A stretch of 64,000 bases of DNA, taken from assembly GCF_900094705.1 (NCBI RefSeq), contig NZ_FMAR01000014.1, positions 62,001-126,000 on the forward strand, written 5' to 3'. This document shows positions 17,960-25,718 of this stretch, in pieces. The notes below the pieces were generated by a model, which was not told the origin of the DNA, searched no databases, and was given only the letters and a program-made list of their open reading frames with translations. How positions within the stretch are numbered: position 1 is the stretch's first letter; the number at the start of each line of letters is the position of its first letter. This DNA comes from Chitinophaga costaii (lineage in GTDB: Bacteria; Bacteroidota; Bacteroidia; Chitinophagales; Chitinophagaceae). The position numbers and the translations under genes were made by a program.

Positions 17960-19326
17960 AGATAAAATATAAAATAGCCCTCTATTACACCGTCTCCGCA
18001 GCCCTGGTACTGGTGGCCTTTGCAGTACTGGTGTATTATTTTTCATCCCAGCAGCGGCAGGCCGAATACCAGGAGCGCATGGAATACCGTGCGCATTCCA
18101 TTGCCAACGTGATCATCGAAGGCCAGAAGGTTAAGGTAGATCTGCTGCGCCGCCTGGAGCGCACCACCTTCCAGGATCTGTATAAAGAATCTATTCTGGT
18201 ATACAACCCCTCCTACGATCTTATTTACTCCAATCTCAAAGATACCGCCATCATTACACCCCGCGCCAAACTGGATTACATCAAAAAGAACAAGCGTTTT
18301 TTTTATGAAAAGGCGAATGCGGAAGAAATCGGCATATACCATACCAGCGGTAGGGTTTCTGTTATTGTAATTGTTTCTTCTTTTGATAAGTATGGCTACC
18401 TGAGCCTCCAAAACCTGAAAAAGATTTTGCTGGTAGGACTCTTCACCGTAGTGGTGTTCCTGGTTGTTATTGGCTATATCTTTGCGCGCAAAATGGTGCA
18501 ACCTATAGACCGCCTGGTGCAGCAGGTAGACAGTGTGAATGCCAACAACCTGCAAGGTACCCGGGTAACCAGCGAAGGCCGTGACGAGATAGCCTTGCTG
18601 GCGGCCAATTTCAATACCATGCTGCAAAGGCTCAGCGATTCTTTCGACCTTCAAAAGAGCTTTGTAAGCAATGCCTCCCACGAGTTAAGAACTCCCCTGG
18701 CGGCCATGATCAGCCAGTTGCAGGTAACGCTTTCCAAACCCCGTGGCGCCGACGAATATGAGGAAGTGCTTTCCAGCGTACTGGAAGACGCCGAAAATCT
18801 CTCCGATCTTTCCAATGGCCTCCTGCAACTGGCCCAATCGGAAATGAGCCAGCAGGAAGTAGTGTTCCGTGCCGTGCGGATAGACGAGTTGCTGCTGGAA
18901 ATGCCCCACCTCATAAAACTTAAACAAAAGAACGATAGCAAAATAGATATCCAATTCCTGAAAGTGCCGGAAAACGATGAAGAGGTAACATGTATGGGCA
19001 ATGAAAGCCTCCTGAAAGTACTGTTTCTGAACCTGCTGGACAATGCCTGTAAATTCTCTGCAGACAATAGCGCACAGGTTTCTATCGACTTCTACCCCCA
19101 GAACATCATTATCCGGATAAGAGACAATGGCATAGGCATTGCCCTGGCCGACCAGCACCTGATCTTTGAGCCGTTTTATAGAGGTGAGAACGCACTTCAG
19201 GTACGCGGCCACGGCCTGGGGCTTTCCATCTGTAAACGCATAGTCCTCATCCACAAAGGCCATATCTCCGTCAGCTCCGCAGCAGGGCAAGGCACCACCT
19301 TCACCGTAACAGTGCCACATTTGTAG
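17956..19326 (+). CDS. Membrane sensor histidine kinase
   Basis: 456 residues. TM1 at about 8-30, a periplasmic sensor of about 125 residues with no family I can name, TM2 at about 157-177, HAMP (178-230), the dimerisation helix with phospho-acceptor His242 in NASHELRTPLAAM, and an ATPase domain with LLDNACKFS (N box), RDNGIGI (G1), FEPFYRGE (F) and GHGLGLSI (G2). It phosphorylates the response regulator encoded immediately upstream. The signal is unknown. The next gene on the strand is a truncated membrane-fusion lipoprotein, so envelope stress or metal efflux are reasonable guesses, not shown by sequence. Confidence 0.95.
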   Translation: MKIKYKIALYYTVSAALVLVAFAVLVYYFSSQQRQAEYQERMEYRAHSIANVIIEGQKVKVDLLRRLERTTFQDLYKESILVYNPSYDLIYSNLKDTAIITPRAKLDYIKKNKRFFYEKANAEEIGIYHTSGRVSVIVIVSSFDKYGYLSLQNLKKILLVGLFTVVVFLVVIGYIFARKMVQPIDRLVQQVDSVNANNLQGTRVTSEGRDEIALLAANFNTMLQRLSDSFDLQKSFVSNASHELRTPLAAMISQLQVTLSKPRGADEYEEVLSSVLEDAENLSDLSNGLLQLAQSEMSQQEVVFRAVRIDELLLEMPHLIKLKQKNDSKIDIQFLKVPENDEEVTCMGNESLLKVLFLNLLDNACKFSADNSAQVSIDFYPQNIIIRIRDNGIGIALADQHLIFEPFYRGENALQVRGHGLGLSICKRIVLIHKGHISVSSAAGQGTTFTVTVPHL

Positions 19327-19394
19327 AAGGGAATGTATTAAGTCTCAGAAAATAACTACCTGCATGCCGCCACTTATTACATTGCTATTTATCA

Positions 19395-19436
19395 CATTTT
19401 AAGCTCATTTTAAGTCTGGTTAAAGCCTCCTTTAAT
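19395..19436 (+). promoter_or_regulatory. Four 11-base-phased TTWAA elements, candidate response-regulator operator
   Basis: CATTTTAAG at 19395-19403 and again at 19406-19414, then TGGTTAAAG at 19417-19425 and TCCTTTAAT at 19428-19436. All four begin exactly 11 bases apart and share TT(T/A)AA. OmpR-family regulators bind direct repeats with 10-11 base periodicity. The array lies between the kinase gene and the membrane-fusion lipoprotein gene, 71 bases before the latter's ATG. Confidence 0.5.
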
Positions 19437-19506
19437 TCCTGGTGATGACATTTGTATGGTCAAAAGCGACAGGGTTACCACGACGCGATGGCTTAAATTG
19501 AAGTGC

Positions 19507-20160
19507 ATGAAATGGCCTGTAATTGTTGTAAGTCTTTTTACCGTAGTGGCCATGGCCGCTTGCAAACAGCGGTACAGACCTGCAACAACCGGGGAGGTGA
19601 AAGCCACCTTTGTGATGAGTGATACCATGCTGCACCACATTACTGTAGATACTGCCATTTGCGCTCCTGTTATGAATGTATTACAATTACATGGCACCGT
19701 TATTAGCGTGAAAAAAGCCCAGGCCACAGTTGTTGCCCACATTCCCGCTACAGATCTTTCCAAGTTGAAGCAAGGCATGACCATAGCGGTTACCACCGAC
19801 TTTATACCACAGCATACTTACACCGGCCATATTAGCCGGCTCAGTACAAATGCAGTCCAGGTGATAATAAGCCTTCTATCTGGTGAGCCGCCTTTACAGC
19901 AGGCTACACCCGCTACGTTTCAGTTGCAATGGCCAGATAGTAACCATATGATTGCTATACCGGCATCGGCGGTGATCTACGACAAGCATAAAAAGAAAAG
20001 TTTCGTAATGGTGTTCCGCGACCGGTTTAACATTGATAAACGCCAGGTATGGACATTCAAGTCGCTGGACAATACCAGTTACATCAGCAGCGGGCTGGAT
20101 GAGGGAGAAAAAGTAGTGAGTACCGATCAGCAATACATTTACGACGCCATGAGCCGCTAG
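19507..20160 (+). CDS. Truncated HlyD/CusB-like membrane-fusion lipoprotein
   Basis: 217 residues from the ATG at 19507. The signal ends in a lipobox (VVAMAACKQ). It resembles only the beta-barrel and membrane-proximal part of an RND/HlyD adaptor: VLQLHGTVISV, VVAHIPATDLSKLKQGM, AIPASAVIYDK and SGLDEGEKVVSTDQ. The alpha-hairpin and most of the lipoyl domain are missing; a normal adaptor has 350-400 residues. No RND pump or TolC gene lies nearby. It follows a two-component system and a phased repeat array, so it may be a target of that system. It may be an orphan adaptor, a regulator of another pump, or a remnant; the frame is intact. Confidence 0.75.
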   Translation: MKWPVIVVSLFTVVAMAACKQRYRPATTGEVKATFVMSDTMLHHITVDTAICAPVMNVLQLHGTVISVKKAQATVVAHIPATDLSKLKQGMTIAVTTDFIPQHTYTGHISRLSTNAVQVIISLLSGEPPLQQATPATFQLQWPDSNHMIAIPASAVIYDKHKKKSFVMVFRDRFNIDKRQVWTFKSLDNTSYISSGLDEGEKVVSTDQQYIYDAMSR

Positions 20161-20237
20161 GCGTCTTCTAAATCCGGACTGTTTTAAAAAAATATCAGTT
20201 AAAAAATTTATTCATCATCATTCAAAAACATCAGACT

Positions 20238-20420
20238 ATGAAAAAGTTCATGTATGTACTGGCTGCTGCCGCTATCGTTACTTTCTCTGTAAACGCCGCT
20301 TCTGCTCAGAAAAAAGAAAAAGCTGCTAAAACTGAAGCTGCTGCTGCTGACACCACTGCTAAGAAAGCACACGTGCACAAAGCTAAAGCCCCTAAAAAAG
20401 AAGCAGCTCCAAAAGCTTAA
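20238..20420 (+). CDS. Small exported Ala/Lys-rich protein
   Basis: 60 residues. A signal peptide (MKKFMYVLAAAAIVTFSVNA, cleavage after SAQ or ASA) precedes a mature part of about 36 residues made almost only of Ala, Lys, Thr, Glu and His, with Lys pairs. Codon use is uniform and the gene is followed by a very strong terminator, so I take it as real. In composition it recalls the acid-shock protein Asr of enterobacteria, but that is a resemblance in make-up only. It lies 77 bases after the adaptor-like gene and may be co-transcribed. The function is unknown. Confidence 0.75.
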   Translation: MKKFMYVLAAAAIVTFSVNAASAQKKEKAAKTEAAAADTTAKKAHVHKAKAPKKEAAPKA

Positions 20421-20491
20421 TTCAACCTTCATTTTAGTTCGCATATAGGTTGATATAATCACATACGGTTCACGCCGCATGTTATAATACG

Positions 20492-20530
20492 CCGCCCCCC
20501 GTACTTAATAATACGGGGGGCGGTTTTTTT
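20492..20530 (+). terminator. Terminator after the small Ala/Lys-rich gene
   Basis: A 12-base perfect GC-rich stem (20492-20503 with 20512-20523), an 8-base loop and seven T. It is one of the strongest hairpins in the window. Confidence 0.9.
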
Positions 20531-20630
20531 ATGCGTATTTTATTATTTGCCTAAGTCAATGATAAGGTCAAATAATTTTCCCTAACCAGTTAATTGTCAA
20601 TTATTATCTCTTTTCTTTATGCCCGTAAAA

Positions 20631-20669
20631 AATAACAACGCCGCCATTCCAGGGAACAGCGGCGTTATT
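20631..20669 (-). terminator. Terminator after trhO
   Basis: ACGCCGC (20638-20644) pairs with GCGGCGT (20659-20665), extended by AATAAC/GTTATT arms with one bulge. It lies 30 bases beyond the trhO stop and ends in TTATT on the minus strand. Confidence 0.75.
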
Positions 20670-20699
20670 TGTATCATTTTTACAGGAGGGTATCTTCGT

Positions 20700-21761
20700 T
20701 TATTCCTCCCCGTTATCCATCCTGGCCCGAAGCTCTTCTAGCCTGGGGCGGAGGCGTTCTTTCGCCTTGTTAAAAATCAGGTTTCCTTTGTCAATACCTG
20801 CCCGGTAAGCTTTCTGTTCTTCTTCCGGCAAGTGCAGGATGTGTTGGCATTCGTCGCTACAGCAGCCTTCATATTTAGTGGCGCAGGCATCGCATTGCAG
20901 GAACAGCAGGTGGCAGCCGTCGTTTACGCAGTTAGTATGTGTATCGCAGGGAGCACCGCACTGGTGGCAGTGGCTGATAATATCGGGTCCTATGCGCTCA
21001 CCGAGGCGGGCGTCAAATACGAAATTTTTGCCCAGGAATTTGTTGGGAAGACCCTGCTCCTTAGCTTTGTTGGTGTATTCAATAATACCGCCTTCCAGGT
21101 GGTATACATTTTTAAAACCCTTGTGCAGCAAATAGGCAGATGCCTTTTCGCAACGGATGCCACCCGTACAATACATGACAATGGGCTGGTCTTTTTTATC
21201 CTGCAACATTTCTACGCTCATGGGCAATTGTTCCCTGAAAGTGTCGGAAGGAATTTCAATGGCCCGCTCAAAGTGTCCTACCTCGTATTCGTAATGGTTG
21301 CGCATATCTACTATTACGGTGTTGGGATCGGAGGTGAGGGCGTTAAAGGCCTGGGCATCCAGGTACTGGCCCCGCTTCAGGATGTTAAAAGAAGGATCTT
21401 CAATACCATCGGCCACTATCTTTTCCCGGACCTTCACCTTCAGCACCCAGAAAGAGTGTCCGTTGTTGTCCACCGCTTTATTTAGCCGGATGCCATTCAT
21501 GAAAGGGAAAGCGTAAAGGAAATCCCGCACAGCGGATTCGTGATGGGCGGGAATGCTGATCTGTGCGTTAATACCTTCGTGGGCCACATAGATGCGGCCA
21601 AAGACGGCCAGCTTAAATAAACCTTCGTACAATTGGTCCCTAAACGCCTGGGGATCTTCAATGTGGGCGTACTGGTAAAAAGAAATGGTGAGGCGGGTAA
21701 ATGTTTCTGCGGCGAGGCGGCGTTTCAGCTCCTCAGCAGACACGCGGTTGTGCAATATCAT
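20700..21761 (-). CDS. trhO: tRNA uridine(34) hydroxylase, rhodanese family
   Basis: 353 residues. TrhO (YceA) hydroxylates U34 of certain tRNAs, the first step towards 5-carboxymethoxyuridine or methoxyuridine. An N-terminal acylphosphatase-like domain ([18 protein letters not shown]) is followed by a rhodanese domain with the active Cys in [16 protein letters not shown]. The C-terminus carries a cysteine-rich segment, [11 protein letters not shown] then [12 protein letters not shown], which probably binds zinc and is common in Bacteroidota members of the family. Probably transcribed alone, from a -7 element 79 bases upstream to a terminator 30 bases downstream. Confidence 0.93.
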   Translation of the reverse strand: MILHNRVSAEELKRRLAAETFTRLTISFYQYAHIEDPQAFRDQLYEGLFKLAVFGRIYVAHEGINAQISIPAHHESAVRDFLYAFPFMNGIRLNKAVDNNGHSFWVLKVKVREKIVADGIEDPSFNILKRGQYLDAQAFNALTSDPNTVIVDMRNHYEYEVGHFERAIEIPSDTFREQLPMSVEMLQDKKDQPIVMYCTGGIRCEKASAYLLHKGFKNVYHLEGGIIEYTNKAKEQGLPNKFLGKNFVFDARLGERIGPDIISHCHQCGAPCDTHTNCVNDGCHLLFLQCDACATKYEGCCSDECQHILHLPEEEQKAYRAGIDKGNLIFNKAKERLRPRLEELRARMDNGEE

Positions 21762-21810
21762 GTTTAAATTTGAAATTTTAAGGACAGACGTCGGCTGAAC
21801 AAAATTTCAC

Positions 21811-21847
21811 CAGTTCCACTGGGAACTGATTTAGCGGGGCAAAGGTA
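21811..21847 (-). promoter_or_regulatory. trhO -7 element and 5' leader hairpin
   Basis: On the minus strand TACCTTTG (21847-21840) is a standard -7 element. Just after the predicted start point, CAGTTCC (21811-21817) and GGAACTG (21822-21828) form a perfect 7-base stem with a 4-base loop in the leader. No good -33 element was seen. The hairpin could affect RNA stability or be an operator. Confidence 0.45.
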
Positions 21848-21945
21848 CAAAAAAGCGCTGTGTAGAGAGGGATAAAAATCCTCCCTGTCTCCGGCGGGTA
21901 AGACAGGTTGAGGGGCATGTGGGGTATTACTTATCCGGGTAACGG

Positions 21946-22149
21946 CTATTGTTGCCGCTCTACCTCGCGAGACCAGTCGCGCAATAGCGTGATCAGGTAT
22001 ACGGCGGCGGCGCTCATAATGAGCAGGTAGCCAACAAACCTGGTGATCATAAAAAATTGGAACCCCGGCAACCGTAAAAAACTCGCAGCAACAGCTATTA
22101 CAGCCAACGCTATCCCTACGACAAACGTGATTAGGAGCCACTTTCTCAT
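21946..22149 (-). CDS. Small two-helix membrane protein
   Basis: 67 residues: MRKWLLITFVVGIALAVIA opens the first helix and ITRFVGYLLIMSAAAVYLIT forms the second, ending in a charged tail. The start is a good ATG. No family is recognised. It stands alone between trhO and a regulatory region, on the same strand as trhO, 185 bases upstream of it. The overlapping frame at 21764-22141 has unlikely composition and is a shadow. Confidence 0.6.
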   Translation of the reverse strand: MRKWLLITFVVGIALAVIAVAASFLRLPGFQFFMITRFVGYLLIMSAAAVYLITLLRDWSREVERQQ

Positions 22150-22279
22150 ATGTTCCTGTTTAAAGGATGCAGTAAATATTCTAAGCAGTACTATGAAGAT
22201 AACACTTACGTAGTATAATTACAAAAAAGAAGTTGTGGAAATTTTCCCCGGAAAACACCCGTTCGCCTCACCCGGGAAA

Positions 22280-22374
22280 TGGCATTCCGCCAATGCCAAA
22301 AATCCAGGAAACCAATACTTTTTCTAACTGCCTGATAACGACTAACTATCATTATATGGCATTTCATTGGCATT
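22280..22374 (+). promoter_or_regulatory. Sigma-54-like promoter with an upstream palindrome
   Basis: TGGCATT occurs at 22280, 22357 and 22368, and its reverse complement AATGCCA at 22292. The first pair makes the palindrome TGGCATT-N5-AATGCCA (22280-22298). The last pair, TGGCATTTCATTGGCA, has GG and GC exactly 10 bases apart and matches the sigma-54 -24/-12 consensus TGGCAC-N5-TTGCA at most positions. The predicted start point is near 22384, 45 bases before a 39-residue ORF. The 279-base gap holds nothing else I can name. Confidence 0.4.
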
Positions 22375-22428
22375 CTTTTTGAAAATTGAGTAGCAGACGC
22401 AAACTTATTACACTACAAAATTTTGGTT

Positions 22429-22548
22429 ATGGCTACTTATTTTCTTTACCTGTTTTATGTTATGGCAAGCCTGTGGATTTACCGCTTGCTCGTTTATTTT
22501 TACAACCGCGACACCAGGACCATGCGTAAGAGTAAATACAACCGCTAA
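22429..22548 (+). CDS. Putative 39-residue membrane peptide
   Basis: ATG at 22429, TAA at 22546-22548. Residues 3-25 form one aromatic-rich hydrophobic helix (YFLYLFYVMASLWIYRLLVY) and the tail is basic (NRDTRTMRKSKYNR), fitting a single-pass protein with its C-terminus in the cytoplasm by the positive-inside rule. The gene lies 45 bases after a predicted sigma-54-type start point and just before the convergent DUF5686 gene. No known family. The organised hydrophobic/basic layout and the promoter favour a real gene, but the length is too short to be certain. Confidence 0.4.
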   Translation: MATYFLYLFYVMASLWIYRLLVYFYNRDTRTMRKSKYNR

Positions 22549-22569
22549 TCTCATAACAGGGCGCGTTTT

Positions 22570-25101
22570 TTAATTAGCGCCTCCATTGCCCAGGGTGAAC
22601 AACCCACCCAGCAATCCACCCAGCCCAACACGAATGCCAATGCGGGTTTTGGCCTGGCTCTGATATCCAGCTACTACATCCACTCTCAGTACTTTAAAAA
22701 TGTTTTCCAACCCGGCAAATGCTTCTACGTAATTATTGTCGCCATTGACATAAAATGCGTTGGCACCTGCTACCAGATTCCATTTCAGCTTGTTGAACAG
22801 GGGTATTTTGTTCGTGAGTAAGCCGTTGAAATGGTGTTCTATATTTGCTGTTGCATAAAACGGCGCGCTGGTGCTATACCGGTAATAAGGCGCTAGTTGA
22901 AAACTGTTCAGGTATGCCGTGCTTAGCACCGTCTGATTGCCAATAAAATGTTGCAGGTCGGGGATGCCCACATACTTATTGTTAAAAAAGCCTCCCACCC
23001 CTACGTGGTAGCGGAACTCTCCAAACAATTTCAGGTTTTGCTTATCGTTGATGCTAAAGTTCCATTTATCAAAATCCGCATCGCTGCCGGCTATGCCGTG
23101 AATGCCTTTGGTGTAAATAGCACTGAAGGTGGGCCACTTGCTGCCAATGGCCACTTTGGATACAGGAAACTCCACAAAGGTTTGCCCCGGCTGATAACTG
23201 GCACGCACTTCCAGCAAAAAAGCCTGCTCCCGTTGAAAAGGAAGGTTGGCTAGTTCATAGGGATGATTGGGGAGGAATTGCTTATGGGCATTTTTAAATA
23301 GCGTAAAATCTGTGGTGTTTTCCAACGGCATACGATCTTCATAGGTCACCTTGGCTCCCAGGAGCAGGGTACTTTCAAAGCGGTGAGTATAACCTGCTGA
23401 GCCATACCAGTTTTCATACAGCTTCATGTAATTTTCTTTCAAAAACAAAGTGTACACTTCATTAATCAGCGGCACGATCGGCACAGCATGGTTAAATTGC
23501 GATACCCGTTTGCCACCGCTGATGTTCCATGTATCGCTGGTGGCACTTAAACGCTTTCGGCGCACATAATTTATATCTGCATATGCATTAAAATGTGTGT
23601 TGCTAAAACCATAGCGGAACACAGGCAGCACCTCTAATTTACTATCTTCCTCCAGCGGCACCGTGATGCTGCCGGAAACCTTTGCTACCAGACCTTCTAC
23701 CGTATTGTACTCCACATTTTGAAGCAGCCCCTTCATAAATAAAGTAGTACTGGTGATGGAAGAATCTTGCTGGTAATAAAAAAAATGATGTGTGGCCCCC
23801 GACCACGTGATACCGCCCACTGAAGGGGGCCGCTGATTTTTGCGCAAGGTATCCAGCGCATAACGTGAGCGGGCAGCATCGCGCCGGGCCTGCGCGGTAC
23901 TGTCTTTCTCGTGAAAATCTTTTAGCTCTTCCTTTTCCAGGGGTATGGGACGCACACTGTCCCAATAACCTATCCTTTTTTTATCAAACGCCGTATCATA
24001 GCGCATCAGCACCCGGCTCTTGAAAAAGTCTTTGGGAAAATTAGGATGCAGGTTATAATTGGAATACACGTTCACGAATTGACCTACTACATCGAAACCA
24101 AATTTCTGTAAGGAAAAATACACCACCTGGTCCTTGGTGCGCCACACCTCCGCCGATACCGGTACATGAGTTTGGCGGATGGTGAGCGTGTCCATCAGGT
24201 CCAGGCCGTAATTCTTAGTAAGCCGCAGGTCCAGGCTGTGAATGCGCCAATCGTCGTCGGTAATAAAAATGTGGCCACTGAACAAGGGCTCTTGTGTACG
24301 TTTAGGGATCACCTCAATTTTATTCACCGTTTTACCGTCTTCCACGAAAGAGCCTATGTAATGATATTTATAATAAGCCAGCGCATTTTCCGCAACCGGT
24401 GAGATGAAGCCCCGGGGACTTAGTTGTGTAATTACGGCAGTAACATTGTTGTCGTAAAAGTTTATAAACGTTGGGAAACTAATACCCAGCCCCCCGCCGC
24501 TCTGGCGGCTGGATATCACTTCCAGTTTCAGGTGGTCTGGAGCCTGATAAGACACCTTGGTAATACTTTCCGACAAGAATAAAATCCCCTTGCCAGCAGA
24601 ATCTACGCCCATATCGGCCTTATCTACTTTTTTTCCGAAAAATTTACTGGGAGTGGACCTGGTTTTAAACATGCCTTTAATGTAGGCATCCGTAGTGTAT
24701 TCCTTGAGTTGTGTATTATAGAAATTGCGTTTTTTAATGGCCTGCCGGATAATGGCATAGGCAGGATCTTCCCCATTAGCCTTCACCACCACTTCTTTTA
24801 TTTGCAGCTTTAACGGGGATAGCACTATGTTCATTGGAAAAGTTACACCAGCAATATCCACTTCCCCTTCGGTGCGCTTATAACCAATATACTGGCAAAT
24901 GATGGTATAATGGCCTGGTGCTAGCTCCAGGCTGTAGGCCCCGCTGGCATTGGCTGTAGTGCCGATGGTGGTGCCTTTTATTAATACAGTAGCGAAAGGA
25001 AGGGGTTGCCCTTGCAGATTAGTAATGAGGCCTTGCAAAGTAGTGGCGGAAGCAATAGAAGTAAGCAATACAGCAAGCAGGGTAAACAGTGGAAATCTCA
25101 T
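22570..25101 (-). CDS. DUF5686 outer-membrane protein with carboxypeptidase-regulatory-like domain
   Basis: 843 residues. A signal peptide (MRFPLFTLLAVLLTSIASA) is followed by a regulatory-like beta-sandwich at about 22-105 (TLQGLITNLQGQPLPFATVL) and then the DUF5686 region, beginning with the hallmark AYAIIRQAIKKRNFYNTQLK. The C-terminal ~400 residues alternate aromatic and polar residues like a beta-barrel and end with glycine-rich LGGLLGGLFTLGN. Members are widespread in Bacteroidota and uncharacterised; an outer membrane location is likely. Convergent with the 39-residue ORF. Confidence 0.88.
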   Translation of the reverse strand: MRFPLFTLLAVLLTSIASATTLQGLITNLQGQPLPFATVLIKGTTIGTTANASGAYSLELAPGHYTIICQYIGYKRTEGEVDIAGVTFPMNIVLSPLKLQIKEVVVKANGEDPAYAIIRQAIKKRNFYNTQLKEYTTDAYIKGMFKTRSTPSKFFGKKVDKADMGVDSAGKGILFLSESITKVSYQAPDHLKLEVISSRQSGGGLGISFPTFINFYDNNVTAVITQLSPRGFISPVAENALAYYKYHYIGSFVEDGKTVNKIEVIPKRTQEPLFSGHIFITDDDWRIHSLDLRLTKNYGLDLMDTLTIRQTHVPVSAEVWRTKDQVVYFSLQKFGFDVVGQFVNVYSNYNLHPNFPKDFFKSRVLMRYDTAFDKKRIGYWDSVRPIPLEKEELKDFHEKDSTAQARRDAARSRYALDTLRKNQRPPSVGGITWSGATHHFFYYQQDSSITSTTLFMKGLLQNVEYNTVEGLVAKVSGSITVPLEEDSKLEVLPVFRYGFSNTHFNAYADINYVRRKRLSATSDTWNISGGKRVSQFNHAVPIVPLINEVYTLFLKENYMKLYENWYGSAGYTHRFESTLLLGAKVTYEDRMPLENTTDFTLFKNAHKQFLPNHPYELANLPFQREQAFLLEVRASYQPGQTFVEFPVSKVAIGSKWPTFSAIYTKGIHGIAGSDADFDKWNFSINDKQNLKLFGEFRYHVGVGGFFNNKYVGIPDLQHFIGNQTVLSTAYLNSFQLAPYYRYSTSAPFYATANIEHHFNGLLTNKIPLFNKLKWNLVAGANAFYVNGDNNYVEAFAGLENIFKVLRVDVVAGYQSQAKTRIGIRVGLGGLLGGLFTLGNGGAN

Positions 25102-25203
25102 ACCAATAAAAATAAGAATTGAAGCCTTAGCTTTCTATAACGGGTAAGGGCGTTTAACGATATTTTATGGATAATCTTTTCCTGATAGCGGCTACCGTAA
25201 AGA

Positions 25204-25578
25204 TTATGAGGCGTATGGCACACGTTTCACCTTTTGGGGAAAACGCAGGTAAGCAGCTGCCATGGCGGCAAAACCCGCTATCAACCCACCTATGAGCGCT
25301 GTAACCAGGCCAAGCAGCCAGGGGGCGTTTAGCTTAAAAATCAATTGACTCATCCGGTTGCCCAGGATATGGTCATTGCGGATATCGGCTATAAAGGTAA
25401 GCAACAGCCAAAGCAAAAATACGCCTGCAAACGCGCCCAAAAAACTACTGCCAGGCCGCAACGGCAATATCAACGTCACCAAAAAAACCGCCACCGCAAA
25501 GCCCCACCACACCGGCAAAAATACACCGGCAAAATAACTAAGCACCATAACAAGGATAAAGTGGGAGAAGGATTTCAT
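25204..25578 (-). CDS. Conserved-looking membrane protein of four helices
   Basis: 124 residues with hydrophobic stretches at about 5-20, 22-40, 45-65 and 88-112, and a basic tail (PQKVKRVPYAS). The start ATG gives MKSFSHFILVMVLSY. No family is recognised. It lies 140 bases downstream of metZ on the same strand, separated by a large inverted repeat, so co-transcription is doubtful. Confidence 0.7.
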   Translation of the reverse strand: MKSFSHFILVMVLSYFAGVFLPVWWGFAVAVFLVTLILPLRPGSSFLGAFAGVFLLWLLLTFIADIRNDHILGNRMSQLIFKLNAPWLLGLVTALIGGLIAGFAAMAAAYLRFPQKVKRVPYAS

Positions 25579-25593
25579 AATTTATGGGATTAT

Positions 25594-25708
25594 GTGCAAT
25601 GTATTATGTACGATGTATCCGGTAATAAATGTTAGATATTAAAAACAACTGGAGGCTATCCATAACACTTTAACGAGTATACTAATCATAGCACATCATA
25701 CATTGCAC
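25594..25708. repeat. Long-armed intergenic inverted repeat
   Basis: GTGCAATGTAT at 25594-25604 is repeated as its exact reverse complement ATACATTGCAC at 25698-25708. The match continues inward with mismatches to about 17 of 20 bases. ATGTATC/GATACAT copies occur next to both arms. It fills the gap between metZ and the 124-residue membrane protein gene and may be a member of a dispersed intergenic repeat family or a long hairpin. Confidence 0.6.
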
Positions 25709-25718
25709 CTGATACATT

